Below are positions 35,339-44,831 of a stretch of DNA of 64,000 nucleotides, in pieces. Origin of the DNA: Afipia sp. Its GTDB lineage: Bacteria > Pseudomonadota > Alphaproteobacteria > Rhizobiales > Xanthobacteraceae. The stretch's first letter is position 1. Every line of letters begins with the position of its first letter. A model generated the notes under the pieces. It had not been told where the DNA came from. It saw only the letters and a program-made list of their open reading frames with translations, and did not search any database. A program made the position numbers and the translations under genes. The stretch is taken from positions 1 to 64,000 of the forward strand of contig JANINQ010000015.1 of assembly GCA_024508675.1 (NCBI GenBank), read 5' to 3'.

Positions 35339-35490
35339 TTATGAAGCTCTGCCTGCCTCAAGCAAGGATAGCCCGCCTGACGATTTCACGTTATGAACCC
35401 CTTCAATGACGGCCAGTTGGCAAATGAGATCCCTCGCCTGCACCGGGCTCAAGGGAAACGCCGGATCGGCCGCAAACGCAAGGACTGAAA

Positions 35491-36579
35491 TTGGCAAGCA
35501 AGCGCACATTGGTGCTGGGAATCGAGACCACCTGCGACGAAACCGCCGCCGCCGTGATCGAGCGGCAGCGTGACGGCTCGGGCAAGATTCTCTCCAACAT
35601 CGTGCGCTCGCAGATCGACGAGCACGCGCCGTTCGGCGGCGTGGTCCCCGAAATCGCTGCGCGCGCCCATGTCGACATGCTCGACGGCATTGTCAGCGCG
35701 GCCATGAAGGAGGCCGACGTCGGCTTCGGCGACCTCAGCGGTGTGGCGGCTGCGGCCGGCCCCGGACTGATCGGCGGCGTCATTGTGGGCCTCACCACCG
35801 CAAAGGCCATCGCGCTGGTGCACGACACGCCGCTGATCGCGGTCAATCATCTCGAAGCCCATGCGCTGACGCCGCGCCTGACGGTGCCGCTGTCATTTCC
35901 CTACTGCCTGTTCCTCGCCTCCGGCGGACACACCCAGATCGTCGCGGTGCTCGGCGTCGGAAAATATGTCCGGCTCGGCACCACGCTTGACGACGCCATG
36001 GGCGAGGCCTTCGACAAGGTCGCCAAGATGCTGGACCTGCCCTATCCCGGCGGGCCGCAGGTGGAACGCGCGGCGGCGAACGGCGATCCCACGCGCTTCG
36101 CATTCCCGCGCCCGATGGTGGGACGCTCCGATGCGAATTTCTCGCTGTCCGGACTGAAGACAGCAGTGCGCAATGAAGCGACGCGCCTGATGCCGTTCGA
36201 GCCGCGAGACATCGCCGACCTCTGCGCGGGATTTCAGGCCGCCGTGCTCGAAGTCACTGCGGACCGGATCAGCGTCGGGCTAAGATTATTCCAGGAAAAA
36301 TTTGGCGCGCCGCGCGCGCTGGTCGCCGCCGGTGGCGTCGCTTCGAATCTCGCAATCCGCAATGCGCTGCATGAAATCGCGGGACGCGCACAGACCACGC
36401 TGATCGTTCCGCCACCCGCGCTCTGCACCGACAATGGCGCGATGATCGCATGGGCGGGCGCGGAGCGGCTGGCGCTGAAGATGATCGACGACATGGACAG
36501 CGCGCCCCGCGCGCGCTGGAAGCTCGATGAAACCACATCAACCCCGCTGAAATTCGCCAACACGCGGGCGCGACATTAA
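35491..36579 (+). CDS. tsaD: tRNA threonylcarbamoyladenosine transferase TsaD, TTG start
   Basis: This 362-residue ASKHA-fold protein makes the t6A37 modification of ANN-decoding tRNAs together with TsaB/E/C. The metal-binding His pair is in [13 protein letters not shown] (H120, H124). The N-terminal phosphate loop is [20 protein letters not shown], and the CDASGGHT-type region reads [20 protein letters not shown]. The only start giving the proper N-terminus ([13 protein letters not shown]) is a TTG at 35491, with AAGGA 6 bases upstream. gpsA starts one base after the stop, so tsaD - gpsA are coupled. It is divergent from hemD across 152 bases. Confidence 0.96.
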   Translation: MASKRTLVLGIETTCDETAAAVIERQRDGSGKILSNIVRSQIDEHAPFGGVVPEIAARAHVDMLDGIVSAAMKEADVGFGDLSGVAAAAGPGLIGGVIVGLTTAKAIALVHDTPLIAVNHLEAHALTPRLTVPLSFPYCLFLASGGHTQIVAVLGVGKYVRLGTTLDDAMGEAFDKVAKMLDLPYPGGPQVERAAANGDPTRFAFPRPMVGRSDANFSLSGLKTAVRNEATRLMPFEPRDIADLCAGFQAAVLEVTADRISVGLRLFQEKFGAPRALVAAGGVASNLAIRNALHEIAGRAQTTLIVPPPALCTDNGAMIAWAGAERLALKMIDDMDSAPRARWKLDETTSTPLKFANTRARH

Positions 36580-36580
36580 G

Positions 36581-37561
36581 ATGATCGCGCATCAGACCAT
36601 CTCCATCGTCGGTGCGGGCGCGTGGGGCACGGCGCTCGCCAACGCGGCAGCGCGGGCGGGACGCGATGTCACGCTTTATGCGCGCGATCATGCCGCCGCG
36701 GACAGGATCGCGCAGACGCGCGAGAATCCGAAACTGCCCGGCATCCAGCTTGAAAAAGCCATCACTGTCACCAGCGATCTTGCACAGGCGAGCCGTGCAA
36801 GCGCCATCCTGCTGGTGACGCCCGCGCAAAGCCTGCGCGAGGCGGCGCTCGCACTTGCGCCGCATCTGCCAAAGGGCACGCCGGTCATCGTCTGCGCCAA
36901 GGGCATCGAGCGCGGCACCCACAGATTCATGACCGAAATCGTCGCGGAAGTTGCACCGAATGCCGTGCCCGCGATTCTGTCAGGTCCCAGTTTCGATATT
37001 GACGTCGCGCGCGGACTGCCGACCGCTGTCACACTCGCGACGGCCGATGAAGCGCTGGCGAAAGCATTGGTGCAGGCACTCGGCTCTGCCACTTTCCGCC
37101 CGTATCACTCGACCGACGTGCGTGGTGTCGAGATCGGCGGCGCGGCAAAAAATGTGCTGGCGATTGCGGCAGGCATCGTCGCGGGCCGGAAGCTCGGCGC
37201 ATCGGCGCTGGCGGCGCTGACTACGCGCGGGTTTGCCGAGCTGATGCGGCTCGGCCTTGCCTGCGGCGCGAAGTCCGAAACTATCGCGGGCCTGTCAGGC
37301 CTCGGCGATCTGCTGCTGTCGTGCTCGACGCCGCAGTCGCGCAACTTCTCGCTCGGGCTTGCGCTCGGGCGTGGCGAGACGCCGGACCGCAGCAAGCTGG
37401 TCGAAGGCGAATTCACCGCTCCGGTGCTGATCGAGCTTGCCGCCGAGAAGAAAGTCGAAATGCCGGTCGCCTCTGCAGTCGCCGCCATTCTCGGCGGCGC
37501 GATGACTGTCGATGCCGCCATCGAGGCGCTGCTGACACGGCCGTTCCGTAGCGAAGGATAA
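36581..37561 (+). CDS. gpsA: Glycerol-3-phosphate dehydrogenase [NAD(P)+]
   Basis: This 326-residue cytoplasmic enzyme makes sn-glycerol-3-phosphate from dihydroxyacetone phosphate for phospholipid synthesis. The NAD(P) motif is [20 protein letters not shown]. The family signatures are [35 protein letters not shown] and [20 protein letters not shown] with the catalytic Lys (AAKNV). [20 protein letters not shown] follows. The ATG at 36581 lies one base beyond the tsaD stop, typical of translational coupling. A composite repeat follows the stop. Confidence 0.97.
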   Translation: MIAHQTISIVGAGAWGTALANAAARAGRDVTLYARDHAAADRIAQTRENPKLPGIQLEKAITVTSDLAQASRASAILLVTPAQSLREAALALAPHLPKGTPVIVCAKGIERGTHRFMTEIVAEVAPNAVPAILSGPSFDIDVARGLPTAVTLATADEALAKALVQALGSATFRPYHSTDVRGVEIGGAAKNVLAIAAGIVAGRKLGASALAALTTRGFAELMRLGLACGAKSETIAGLSGLGDLLLSCSTPQSRNFSLGLALGRGETPDRSKLVEGEFTAPVLIELAAEKKVEMPVASAVAAILGGAMTVDAAIEALLTRPFRSEG

Positions 37562-37570
37562 AAGTTTTTC

Positions 37571-37656
37571 CGTCATGCCCGCGCTTGTCGCGGGCATCCA
37601 CGTCTTGGTAAGAGCGCCATAAAGACGTGGATGGCCGGAACAAGTCCGGCCATGAC
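37571..37656. repeat. Composite inverted repeat: two hairpins in an outer stem
   Basis: Hairpin 1 is ATGCCCGCG-CTTGT-CGCGGGCAT (37575-37597), and hairpin 2 is ATGGCCGGA-ACAAG-TCCGGCCAT (37631-37653). Between them CATCCACGTCTT (37595-37606) pairs with AAGACGTGGATG (37622-37633), so the whole element folds as a branched structure bounded by GTCAT and ATGAC. It lies between gpsA and the EVE gene and shares the CTTGT-loop family with 11782-11861. Confidence 0.75.
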
Positions 37657-37674
37657 AAGCAAATGGAATCCAGC

Positions 37675-38088
37675 ATGAATTACTGGCTCGTGAAATCGGA
37701 ACCTTCGGTCTGGTCGTGGGATCAGCAGGTGGCGAAAGGCGCGAAGGGCGAGGCCTGGACCGGCGTGCGCAATCACACCGCCAAGCTCAACATGATGAAG
37801 ATGAAAAAAGGCGACCGCGCCTTCTTCTATCATTCCAATGAAGGCAAGGAGATTGTCGGCATCGTCGAGATCGTGAAGGAGCATTATCCCGATCCCACCG
37901 ACAAAACGGCCAAGTTCGTCTGTGTCGATATCGCGGCTGACAAGCCCCTCAAGAAGCCCGTGCCCCTTGAGGCGATCAAAACGAACGAGAAGCTCACGGA
38001 GATGGATCTCGTGAAGTATTCCCGGCTCTCGGTGCAGAGCGTCACGCCAGAGCAGTGGAAGCTCGTCTGCAAGATGGGCGGGATATAG
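37675..38088 (+). CDS. EVE-domain protein
   Basis: This 137-residue protein is a whole EVE domain (PUA-like fold). It has NYWLVKSEPSVWSWDQQ at the start, then GVRNHTAKLNMMKMKKGDRA, and FFYHSNEGKEIVGIVEIVKE. EVE domains bind modified DNA or RNA bases; the bacterial single-domain type is widespread and its target is not known. The ATG at 37675 is used; 37663 would add four residues. It lies downstream of tsaD - gpsA across a palindromic element, and upstream of the methyltransferase across another. Confidence 0.93.
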   Translation: MNYWLVKSEPSVWSWDQQVAKGAKGEAWTGVRNHTAKLNMMKMKKGDRAFFYHSNEGKEIVGIVEIVKEHYPDPTDKTAKFVCVDIAADKPLKKPVPLEAIKTNEKLTEMDLVKYSRLSVQSVTPEQWKLVCKMGGI

Positions 38089-38092
38089 CTGG

Positions 38093-38210
38093 GTCGTCCC
38101 GGCGCAGGCCGGGACCCATAACCACCACGCTCGCTTTGAGTTACGATATTCGACGATCAGGACTTATCGACGATCCAGGGAGTATGGGTCCCGGCCTGCG
38201 CCGGGACGAC
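38093..38210. repeat. Perfect 28-bp inverted repeat flanking a 62-base spacer
   Basis: Positions 38093-38120 and 38183-38210 are exact reverse complements over 28 bases. Each arm is itself a member of the GTCGTCCCGGC palindrome family (GTCGTCCCGGCGCAGGCCGG at the left). The 62-base spacer has no gene. The layout resembles a small miniature inverted-repeat element, but I see no target-site duplication. Confidence 0.8.
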
Positions 38211-38228
38211 ATTGAAAATCGGCGACGC

Positions 38229-38906
38229 ATGACCCCTGACCACCCGCCCATCACCGACAAGACCGCCTTCATCCGCGCCAACACGCGGCTGCGGCCGGTG
38301 CCACTGGCGCCGGAAATCGTGCTGCATGTTGCCGACGAAGCCGTGCCGCTCTGGCACAAGACCGAGGAAGAACTCGGCGAGGCCGGATTGCCGCCGCCGT
38401 TCTGGGCCTTTGCCTGGGCGGGCGGACAGGCCTTGGGGCGCCATATCCTCGACAACGCTGATCTGGTGCGCGGGAAGATCGTGCTCGATCTCGCCAGCGG
38501 ATCGGGACTTGTCGGAATCGCGGCCATGAAGGCCGGCGCAACCGCGGTGACCGTCGCGGATATTGATTCCTTTGCATGCGCCGCCGCCGCACTGAATGCG
38601 ACGGAGAATGGCGTGACACTCGCCACCTGCGAGCGCGATCTGCTCGGCGCAGACGAGCCCGGCGCATGGGATGTCATTCTGGCCGGTGATATTTTCTACG
38701 AACGCGACACCGCGCAGCGGGCATTCGATTTTCTGTCCGGCAACGCGGCGCGTGGGGCAACCGTCCTGATCGGCGACCCCGGACGCAGCTACCTGCCCCG
38801 CGACAAGCTGCGCCGGATCGCCGATTACAGCGTCCCGGTCACCCGCGACCTGGAAGACACCGAAATCAAGCAAACCGCGGTCTGGAGCCTGCTGCAACCG
38901 GCCTGA
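38229..38906 (+). CDS. Class I SAM-dependent methyltransferase (ETFB lysine methyltransferase-like)
   Basis: This 225-residue protein has the SAM-binding motif [20 protein letters not shown], the acidic strand-2 end AVTVADID, and [20 protein letters not shown] as motif post-II. The start has [20 protein letters not shown] and [20 protein letters not shown]. This is the COG3897-type family that includes ETFB lysine methyltransferases in mitochondria and Agrobacterium. The substrate is probably the beta subunit of electron-transfer flavoprotein. The ATG at 38229 is used. It lies between the repeat and acs. Confidence 0.85.
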   Translation: MTPDHPPITDKTAFIRANTRLRPVPLAPEIVLHVADEAVPLWHKTEEELGEAGLPPPFWAFAWAGGQALGRHILDNADLVRGKIVLDLASGSGLVGIAAMKAGATAVTVADIDSFACAAAALNATENGVTLATCERDLLGADEPGAWDVILAGDIFYERDTAQRAFDFLSGNAARGATVLIGDPGRSYLPRDKLRRIADYSVPVTRDLEDTEIKQTAVWSLLQPA

Positions 38907-39070
38907 GATCCGGCGGCATCCCCTTCATATACCAAGGAAATCCGAGGTCCGCCAAAAGTCCTAGTTGCCGCAGCTTGTCGCTGATGTATGCACAGGCGCA
39001 TAATCAAACCAAGAAGAAGCCGCGCGCATGTTGCGCAGTGGACGGCCTGCGTGGAGGAAACGAGGAAGTC

Positions 39071-41023
39071 ATGTCCGATAAAATCTACGACGTATCCGCG
39101 GAATGGGCGAAGCGCGCCTTTATCGACGATGCCAAGTACCGCGAGATGTATGCGCGTTCGGTCAAGGACCCCAACGGATTCTGGGCCGAGGAAGCCTCCC
39201 GCCGCCTCGACTGGATCAAGCCTTTCACCAAGGTCGAGAACGTCTCGTTCGCACCGGGCAACATCTCGATCAAGTGGTTCGAGGATGGCGTCCTGAACGC
39301 GGCCTATAACTGTATCGACCGTCATCTCGACAAGCGCGGCGATCAGGTCGCGATCATCTGGGAAGGCGACGATCCGTCCGACTCCAAAAAGATCACCTAT
39401 CGCGAGCTGCATGACGAAGTCTGTAAGATGGCGAACATCCTGCGGCTGCGGAACGTCCAGAAGGGTGACCGCGTCACCATTTATCTGCCGATGATTCCCG
39501 AAGCGGCCTACGCGATGCTTGCCTGCGCGCGGATCGGCGCAATCCATTCCGTGGTGTTCGGCGGTTTCTCGCCGGATTCGCTGGCGCAGCGCATCACCGA
39601 CTGCAAATCCAAGGTCATCATTACTGCGGACGAAGGCCTGCGCGGCGGCAAGAAGGTGCCGCTGAAGGCCAACGTCGATGCGGCCATTGCCAAGTCCGGC
39701 GGCGTCGACTGGGTCGTCGTGGTCAAGCGCACCGGCGGCAAGATCGACATGGACCCGGTGCGTGACGTCTGGCATCACGAAGCCGCGGCGATGGTCGATA
39801 CCGACTGCCCGGCGGAGCCGATGAACGCGGAAGATCCACTGTTCATTCTCTACACGTCGGGTTCGACCGGCACGCCGAAGGGTGTGCTGCACACCACCGG
39901 CGGCTATCTCACCTTCGCGTCGATGACACATCAGTATGTGTTCGATTATCACGAAGGCGACATCTACTGGTGCACCGCCGACGTGGGCTGGGTCACCGGA
40001 CACAGCTACATTCTCTACGGACCGCTCGCCAACGGCGCGACCACGCTGATGTTCGAAGGCGTGCCGAACTATCCGGACAACTCGCGGTTCTGGAACGTCA
40101 TCGACAAGCACAAGGTCAATATCTTCTACACCGCGCCAACCGCGATCCGCGCGCTGATGCAGAGCGGCGACGAGCCGGTGAAGAGGACATCGCGTGCTTC
40201 GCTGCGCCTGCTCGGCTCGGTGGGCGAGCCGATCAATCCTGAAGCATGGGAATGGTACTATCGCGTGGTCGGCGATTCGCGCTGCCCCATCGTCGATACT
40301 TGGTGGCAGACGGAAACCGGCGGCATTCTGATTACGCCGCTGCCCGGCGCCATCGCGCAGAAGCCGGGCTCGGCGACCAAGCCGTTCTTCGGCGTGGTGC
40401 CTGAAATCGTCGATGCCGACGGCAAGGTCCTCGAGGGCGAGGCGCAGGGCAATCTCTGCATCGCCAAGTCATGGCCGGGCCAGATGCGCACGGTCTACGG
40501 CGATCACGCCCGCTTCGAGCAGACCTACTTCTCGACCTACAAGAACAAGTATTTCACCGGCGATGGCTGCCGCCGCGATGCCGACGGCTATTACTGGATC
40601 ACCGGCCGCGTCGACGACGTGATCAACGTCTCCGGTCACCGCATGGGCACGGCGGAAGTCGAAAGCTCTCTGGTGGCCCATGACGCGGTGTCGGAAGCCG
40701 CCGTGGTCGGATATCCGCACGACATCAAGGGTCAGGGCATCTATGCTTATGTGACCCTGATGAAGGGCATCGAGCCGACCGAAGCGCTGCGCAAGGAACT
40801 TGTGGCGTGGGTGCGCAAGGACATCGGCCCGATTGCGTCTCCCGACCTGATCCAGTTCGCGCCCGGCCTACCGAAAACACGCTCGGGCAAGATCATGCGC
40901 CGCATCCTGCGCAAGATCGCGGAAGACGAATACGGAAGCCTGGGCGACACCTCGACGCTGGCCGATCCGATGGTCGTCAACGATCTGGTGGACAACCGCC
41001 AGAACAAGAAGGCCAACGCCTGA
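39071..41023 (+). CDS. acs: Acetyl-coenzyme A synthetase
   Basis: This 650-residue AMP-forming ligase makes acetyl-CoA from acetate. The P-loop is [19 protein letters not shown], with [20 protein letters not shown] and [19 protein letters not shown] following. The C-terminal regulatory Lys, reversibly acetylated in this family, is in [20 protein letters not shown]. The length is normal. The ATG at 39071 ([17 protein letters not shown]) has GGAGG and GAGGAAG upstream; an ATG at 38975 adds 32 unrelated residues. A perfect hairpin terminator follows the stop. Confidence 0.97.
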   Translation: MSDKIYDVSAEWAKRAFIDDAKYREMYARSVKDPNGFWAEEASRRLDWIKPFTKVENVSFAPGNISIKWFEDGVLNAAYNCIDRHLDKRGDQVAIIWEGDDPSDSKKITYRELHDEVCKMANILRLRNVQKGDRVTIYLPMIPEAAYAMLACARIGAIHSVVFGGFSPDSLAQRITDCKSKVIITADEGLRGGKKVPLKANVDAAIAKSGGVDWVVVVKRTGGKIDMDPVRDVWHHEAAAMVDTDCPAEPMNAEDPLFILYTSGSTGTPKGVLHTTGGYLTFASMTHQYVFDYHEGDIYWCTADVGWVTGHSYILYGPLANGATTLMFEGVPNYPDNSRFWNVIDKHKVNIFYTAPTAIRALMQSGDEPVKRTSRASLRLLGSVGEPINPEAWEWYYRVVGDSRCPIVDTWWQTETGGILITPLPGAIAQKPGSATKPFFGVVPEIVDADGKVLEGEAQGNLCIAKSWPGQMRTVYGDHARFEQTYFSTYKNKYFTGDGCRRDADGYYWITGRVDDVINVSGHRMGTAEVESSLVAHDAVSEAAVVGYPHDIKGQGIYAYVTLMKGIEPTEALRKELVAWVRKDIGPIASPDLIQFAPGLPKTRSGKIMRRILRKIAEDEYGSLGDTSTLADPMVVNDLVDNRQNKKANA

Positions 41024-41071
41024 GGCGGCGATCTCTTCGACCGGACAATGGGTCCGGTGAAGCGCGACAGC

Positions 41072-41104
41072 ATAAGGGCTCGTATCGATGATACGAGCCC
41101 TTAT
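41072..41104. terminator. Perfect 15-bp hairpin terminator between acs and the hydrolase
   Basis: ATAAGGGCTCGTATC (41072-41086), loop GAT, then GATACGAGCCCTTAT (41090-41104) form a perfect 15-bp stem followed by CGTTTGAG. It lies between the convergent acs stop (41023) and the hydrolase stop (41124), so it can end both transcripts. Confidence 0.8.
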
Positions 41105-41123
41105 CGTTTGAGTTGCATCGCGC

Positions 41124-42089
41124 TTACTTGCTTTGAAGAAAAGGCACGATCACTGCGATTGCCTGCTCGGGCTGTTCTTCCATGATCCAGTGGCCGGAAT
41201 TGACGATCACGGCGCCGCGAACATTGCTGGCGGCAAAACCGATTTCGCCGGGAAAAGCGTCACCAAAAGAATGATCGCCGCCGATAGCGAGCACAGGGAT
41301 CGCAAGCTTGCCCTTTTCCGCAAGCAGCTTCTGGTTATCGACGGCATCCTGCGCAAAGGCCGCGAACTGTCCGCCAAGTGCGTTATGAATCGCGCCGGGC
41401 CGGGCATAGAGCGCCGCATAATGATCGCGGGTCTGCTCGTCGATCCTGGCGGGGACGGCTGACAGGTCGTTGTAGAAGCGATCGAGCAGAATGCGCTCAC
41501 GCCCGGCGACCAGCCGTTCAACATCGGGGCCGCGGAAGTTGAAGTGCCAGACCTTCGGATTCTTGAACAGCTCGTCCCAGTGGCCGAGGCCTGGCAGCGG
41601 CGCGTCCATGGCCACCCACTTCGTCGTACGTGACGGATATTGCACGGCGAAGGCATAGCCGACCATGTTGCCGATGTCGTGGGTCACAAGCGCGGCATCC
41701 TTGATCCCGAGCCGGTCGAGGATCGCGGCCAGATCACGCGCCTGCGCCACCTTCTCGTAGCCGCCTTCCGGGTGCGATGAGAGACCCATACCGCGCAGAT
41801 CGGGAATGATGACCGTATGGTCTTTCTTCAGCACATCGGCGAGCGGCGGCCACATGTCGCCGGTATCGCCAAAGCCGTGCAGCAGCACGATGGCAGGGCC
41901 CTTACCGCCGATACGAACATATTGCGTGCCGTCGCTGACGGGCATCTGCTCACTGCGAAAATCCGCGGGCCATGGTTTTACCTCGGCATGCGCCGAAAGC
42001 ATGGCGAGAAATGTCGCGGCTGTGACACCCGCAGCAAAGGCGCGCGGCAGGCGGCGTGTCCAGGCCGCAATGACAGAATGCGAGAACAT
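41124..42089 (-). CDS. Secreted alpha/beta hydrolase (dehalogenase/epoxide-hydrolase-like)
   Basis: This 321-residue protein has a signal peptide (about 1-35, cleavage near AHA-EV). The fold has the oxyanion HGFGDTGDMW, the DLRGMGLSSHP loop, and a nucleophile elbow ALVTHDIGNMVGYAFAVQYP. In that elbow the nucleophile is Asp, as in haloalkane or haloacetate dehalogenases and epoxide hydrolases. The catalytic His is in VNSGHWIMEEQPEQ. The ATG at 42089 is used. It would act in the periplasm. It is convergent with acs across a terminator. Confidence 0.85.
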   Translation of the reverse strand: MFSHSVIAAWTRRLPRAFAAGVTAATFLAMLSAHAEVKPWPADFRSEQMPVSDGTQYVRIGGKGPAIVLLHGFGDTGDMWPPLADVLKKDHTVIIPDLRGMGLSSHPEGGYEKVAQARDLAAILDRLGIKDAALVTHDIGNMVGYAFAVQYPSRTTKWVAMDAPLPGLGHWDELFKNPKVWHFNFRGPDVERLVAGRERILLDRFYNDLSAVPARIDEQTRDHYAALYARPGAIHNALGGQFAAFAQDAVDNQKLLAEKGKLAIPVLAIGGDHSFGDAFPGEIGFAASNVRGAVIVNSGHWIMEEQPEQAIAVIVPFLQSK

Positions 42090-42285
42090 GCCGATCTCCT
42101 GTCCGTATCATCAAGTCACTGTAGGCCTAGCCACCGTTTAGCCTCGGCTGTCGCAGCGGCGATTATAGCTTGGCCCGCATCTGGTGCCGGCGCAACGCTG
42201 GCGTCGCCCATGAATGTAACATTCTTGACAGGGGAGCAGATCAGGCGTTCTTGCGAAGACCTCACTCGACGCGACCTGCCTTCGG
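42090..42285. other. Intergenic region between the hydrolase and the hypothetical gene
   Basis: This is about 195 bases. The minus strand carries a partly open frame whose end (MGDASVAPAPDAGQAIIAAA and a TAEAKRWLGLQ end) looks protein-like but has no good start. It could be an eroded small gene or chance. A TTGACA at 42225-42230 on the plus strand has no matching -10 or downstream gene. I see no other structure. Confidence 0.4.
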
Positions 42286-42729
42286 TCACGCCGTAATATC
42301 GACGCCGGTCACCTGGCCCTGATAGCGCTGCATTGTGTCCAGCGCAGCCTGCAGGCGCGCCGCGCTGTCCTGATCGCCACGCCACAGCGCGCCCGCGATG
42401 CCCTGCCGCGCGTTGTCCATGAAGTTGACCAGTGTCGTATCGCTCGCCATGTCCACCGGCTGCATGGTCTGTGCATCGATCTTCAGCGTCATGCCAAGAA
42501 ACGGCGTGCTCTCATCGAGTGACATCGCGCCGCTGCGGATCTGACTGTTCATCCAGTCGAACAACTGCTGTCGCGTCATTGCGGTAAAATCGGTCTTGCT
42601 GATGCCGGACGACGAACCGCTCGCAACGGGCTGGACATCCTGCGCCGCGGCAAACAAAGCCGACGACGCGGTTGCCGCAGAAGCCGCCTGACCGCTCTGA
42701 TAAAGATAAGATCCGGCTTCGATACGCAT
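42286..42729 (-). CDS. Hypothetical protein (147 aa)
   Basis: I do not recognise a family. The 147 residues begin MRIEAGSYLYQSGQAASAAT, and an Ala/Ser-rich first third without a signal peptide follows. The C-terminal two thirds are more structured: KTDFTAMTRQQLFDWMNSQI, then STPFLGMTLKIDAQTMQPVD and MDNARQGIAGALWRGDQDSA. The composition (Ala, Ser, Gln, Thr) resembles secreted or flagellar-type proteins of rhizobia, but no motif supports that. The ATG at 42729 has GGAAGGGA at a good distance. It is divergent from the kelch gene, with 227 bases between starts. Confidence 0.65.
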   Translation of the reverse strand: MRIEAGSYLYQSGQAASAATASSALFAAAQDVQPVASGSSSGISKTDFTAMTRQQLFDWMNSQIRSGAMSLDESTPFLGMTLKIDAQTMQPVDMASDTTLVNFMDNARQGIAGALWRGDQDSAARLQAALDTMQRYQGQVTGVDITA

Positions 42730-42956
42730 GCAGTCCCTTCCGCCTGATACGATGCGAACCACGCAAGGTACATGCCAACCGCAGCAAACGCTGCCAGCCA
42801 TGAGATCAAACAATTTTTTGCCGCGTCTGATCGCGCGCGCGGCTTCGTGACTGGTGCAACCTTGCCGGATACGGCATTTTTTGCCGCGCTGGCGTCACGC
42901 CCATGGCACGGAAGCCGTGGTCATCCTTGAACGTCATCGCAACGGAGAATCCGCAA

Positions 42957-44084
42957 ATGGACCGGAGACAGTTTCTCGCAGGCACCACATCGCTCGTGCT
43001 CGGCGCCACCGCGGCCCGCGCGCAGCATGCACAGCATCAACATGCGCCGCTGCCACAGGCCGCTCCTTCCTCCGAACCGTTCACCGGCCTGCGCACCAAT
43101 GCGCCGCATCACATCACGCCAGATGAGCAGGCGCAGCGCGTAACCGACAGCCCTGCCCCGAAAGGCGCAGCAGGACGTTGGGTGACGCGCGCAGCATTGC
43201 CGCTGCCGCGCAGCGAAATGGCGTGGGCCACCGGATGGGCGGGCCGCGCGCACATTGTCGGCGGCTATGGCGAAGGCCGGGTCGATCGCACCTACCATCA
43301 CATCTATGATCCGGAGAAAGACGTCTGGTTCGATGGCGCGCCATTGCCGCGCGGCGCCAATCACGTCGCCGTCGCAGCGGACGCGGGACGGGTTTACGCG
43401 CTCGGCGGCTTCATCGAGCAGAACCGCAATCCTGATCACAACGCCTATGCCTATGACGTCGCATCCAATCGCTGGGACAAGATTGCGCCGCTGCCGCGCC
43501 CGCGCGGCGCAGGCGCAGCGGTGGTGCTGAATGGACGCATCCATCTGATCGGCGGCGCGTCGGAACCGACCATGGAACGCGCGAGTGTCGGATGGCATGA
43601 GGTCTACGATCCGAAGGCCGACAAGTGGACCACGCTGAAGGCGCTGCCGGGTGCGCGCGATCATGTCGGCTGCGTCGCCTATAACGGAATCATCCACATT
43701 ATCGGCGGGCGCTTCAACACCTTCGAATACAACACCGAACTCCATCACGTTTATCTGCCCGAGCGCGACACATGGGAACTGCGCGCGCCGCTTCCTACAA
43801 CGCGATCGGGACACGGCCTCGTCGTGTATCGCGACCGCCTGTTCGCAATGGGCGGCGAAGCCGGTCTGGTCCGCGACGGCAAGATCACGCAGGGCAAGGT
43901 GTTCGGCCAGATGGAAAGCTACGATCCGAAGACCGACACATGGCAAAGCCATGCAGCGATGCCGACGCCGCGCCATGCCGTCGGCGCCGTGACCATTGGC
44001 GACTGGATTTATGTCGCGGGCGGCGGCGCTGTGACCGGCGGCGCGGTCCAGTCGGCGGTGCATGAAGCATTCACGCTCGGCTGA
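42957..44084 (+). CDS. Tat-exported kelch-repeat protein
   Basis: This 375-residue protein starts at the ATG 42957. It has a twin-arginine signal (MDRRQFLAGTTSLVLGATAA, cleavage near ARA-QH) and then a short His-rich stretch (QHAQHQHAPLPQ). At least five kelch motifs follow, each with a di-Gly such as AHIVGGYGEG, VYALGGFIEQ, IHLIGGASEP, IHIIGGRFNT and LFAMGGEAG; the last is IYVAGGGAV. They form a beta-propeller in the periplasm. Tat export suggests folding with a cofactor or metal before export. Bacterial kelch propellers include galactose-oxidase-like and sialic-acid mutarotase proteins; no catalytic residues are clear. It is followed on the same strand by an L,D-transpeptidase. Confidence 0.88.
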   Translation: MDRRQFLAGTTSLVLGATAARAQHAQHQHAPLPQAAPSSEPFTGLRTNAPHHITPDEQAQRVTDSPAPKGAAGRWVTRAALPLPRSEMAWATGWAGRAHIVGGYGEGRVDRTYHHIYDPEKDVWFDGAPLPRGANHVAVAADAGRVYALGGFIEQNRNPDHNAYAYDVASNRWDKIAPLPRPRGAGAAVVLNGRIHLIGGASEPTMERASVGWHEVYDPKADKWTTLKALPGARDHVGCVAYNGIIHIIGGRFNTFEYNTELHHVYLPERDTWELRAPLPTTRSGHGLVVYRDRLFAMGGEAGLVRDGKITQGKVFGQMESYDPKTDTWQSHAAMPTPRHAVGAVTIGDWIYVAGGGAVTGGAVQSAVHEAFTLG

Positions 44085-44287
44085 TGCTCACAAAAATGTC
44101 AGCCGTACGAGGGCTTTTAGGTCCGGGTGTTGTTTTCCGGACATTTACTTTGCGGCCGGAATTTTCTTTTTTGCAGCGCGCGGTCTGCCTTTTCGCCCCT
44201 GGCGATAAGGAGCTGTTGAAGCCCCTTGGGCAAGATGGTGCGCGGGTTCCGCAGACAATGCCTGAATTTGCAATCCTGGAGTCGATG

Positions 44288-44809
44288 ATGCTGCGTAAAC
44301 TGACGATGACATTGGCGGCCACCGTTGCATTTGCTGCAGCAGGATTATCCGGCACCGCAGCGCAGGCTGCGCCGTCGGTGGTGGCCTCTCCGGCCGGCTA
44401 TGCGCCCGGTACCATCGTGGTGAAGACCAACGAGCGCAAACTGTATCTCATTCTTGGCGAAGGCCAGGCGCTGCGCTATCCGGTCGGCGTCGGCAAGGCC
44501 GGCAAGCAGTGGGCCGGCAGCACCCGCATCGATGGCAAGTATCGCCAGCCTGCATGGTCGCCGCCTGCGGATGTGAAGCGCGACAATCCGAGCATTCCCG
44601 ATGTGATCCCCGGCGGCTCGCCGTCCAATCCGATGGGTGTCGCTGCGATGACGCTCGCCGGCGGCGAATACGCCATTCACGGTACCAACCGGCCGAACTC
44701 TGTCGGCGGCTATGTCTCGTATGGCTGTGTGCGGATGTATAATCAGGACATCAGCGATCTGTTCAACCGCGTCGAGGTCGGCACACCGGTGATCGTCACC
44801 TCGCGCTGA
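44288..44809 (+). CDS. L,D-transpeptidase (YkuD domain)
   Basis: This 173-residue periplasmic enzyme forms 3-3 peptidoglycan cross-links or attaches proteins to the wall. The signal peptide is MLRKLTMTLAATVAFAAAGL with cleavage near AQA-AP. The YkuD domain has TIVVKTNERKLYLILGEGQA, then YAIHGTNRPNSVGGYVSYGC with VRM, where the catalytic His and Cys lie in the H-x(n)-S-x-G-C-V-R pattern. The ATG at 44288 has GGAG 6 bases upstream, preferred over the ATG at 44285. About 200 bases separate it from the kelch gene, and a bidirectional terminator follows. Confidence 0.93.
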   Translation: MLRKLTMTLAATVAFAAAGLSGTAAQAAPSVVASPAGYAPGTIVVKTNERKLYLILGEGQALRYPVGVGKAGKQWAGSTRIDGKYRQPAWSPPADVKRDNPSIPDVIPGGSPSNPMGVAAMTLAGGEYAIHGTNRPNSVGGYVSYGCVRMYNQDISDLFNRVEVGTPVIVTSR

Positions 44810-44831
44810 CAATCAAAATACTCCAGTATGA

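Noticed and set aside
42225-42230. Consensus TTGACA as a promoter
   Set aside because: No -10 at the right distance and no plus-strand gene until 42957.
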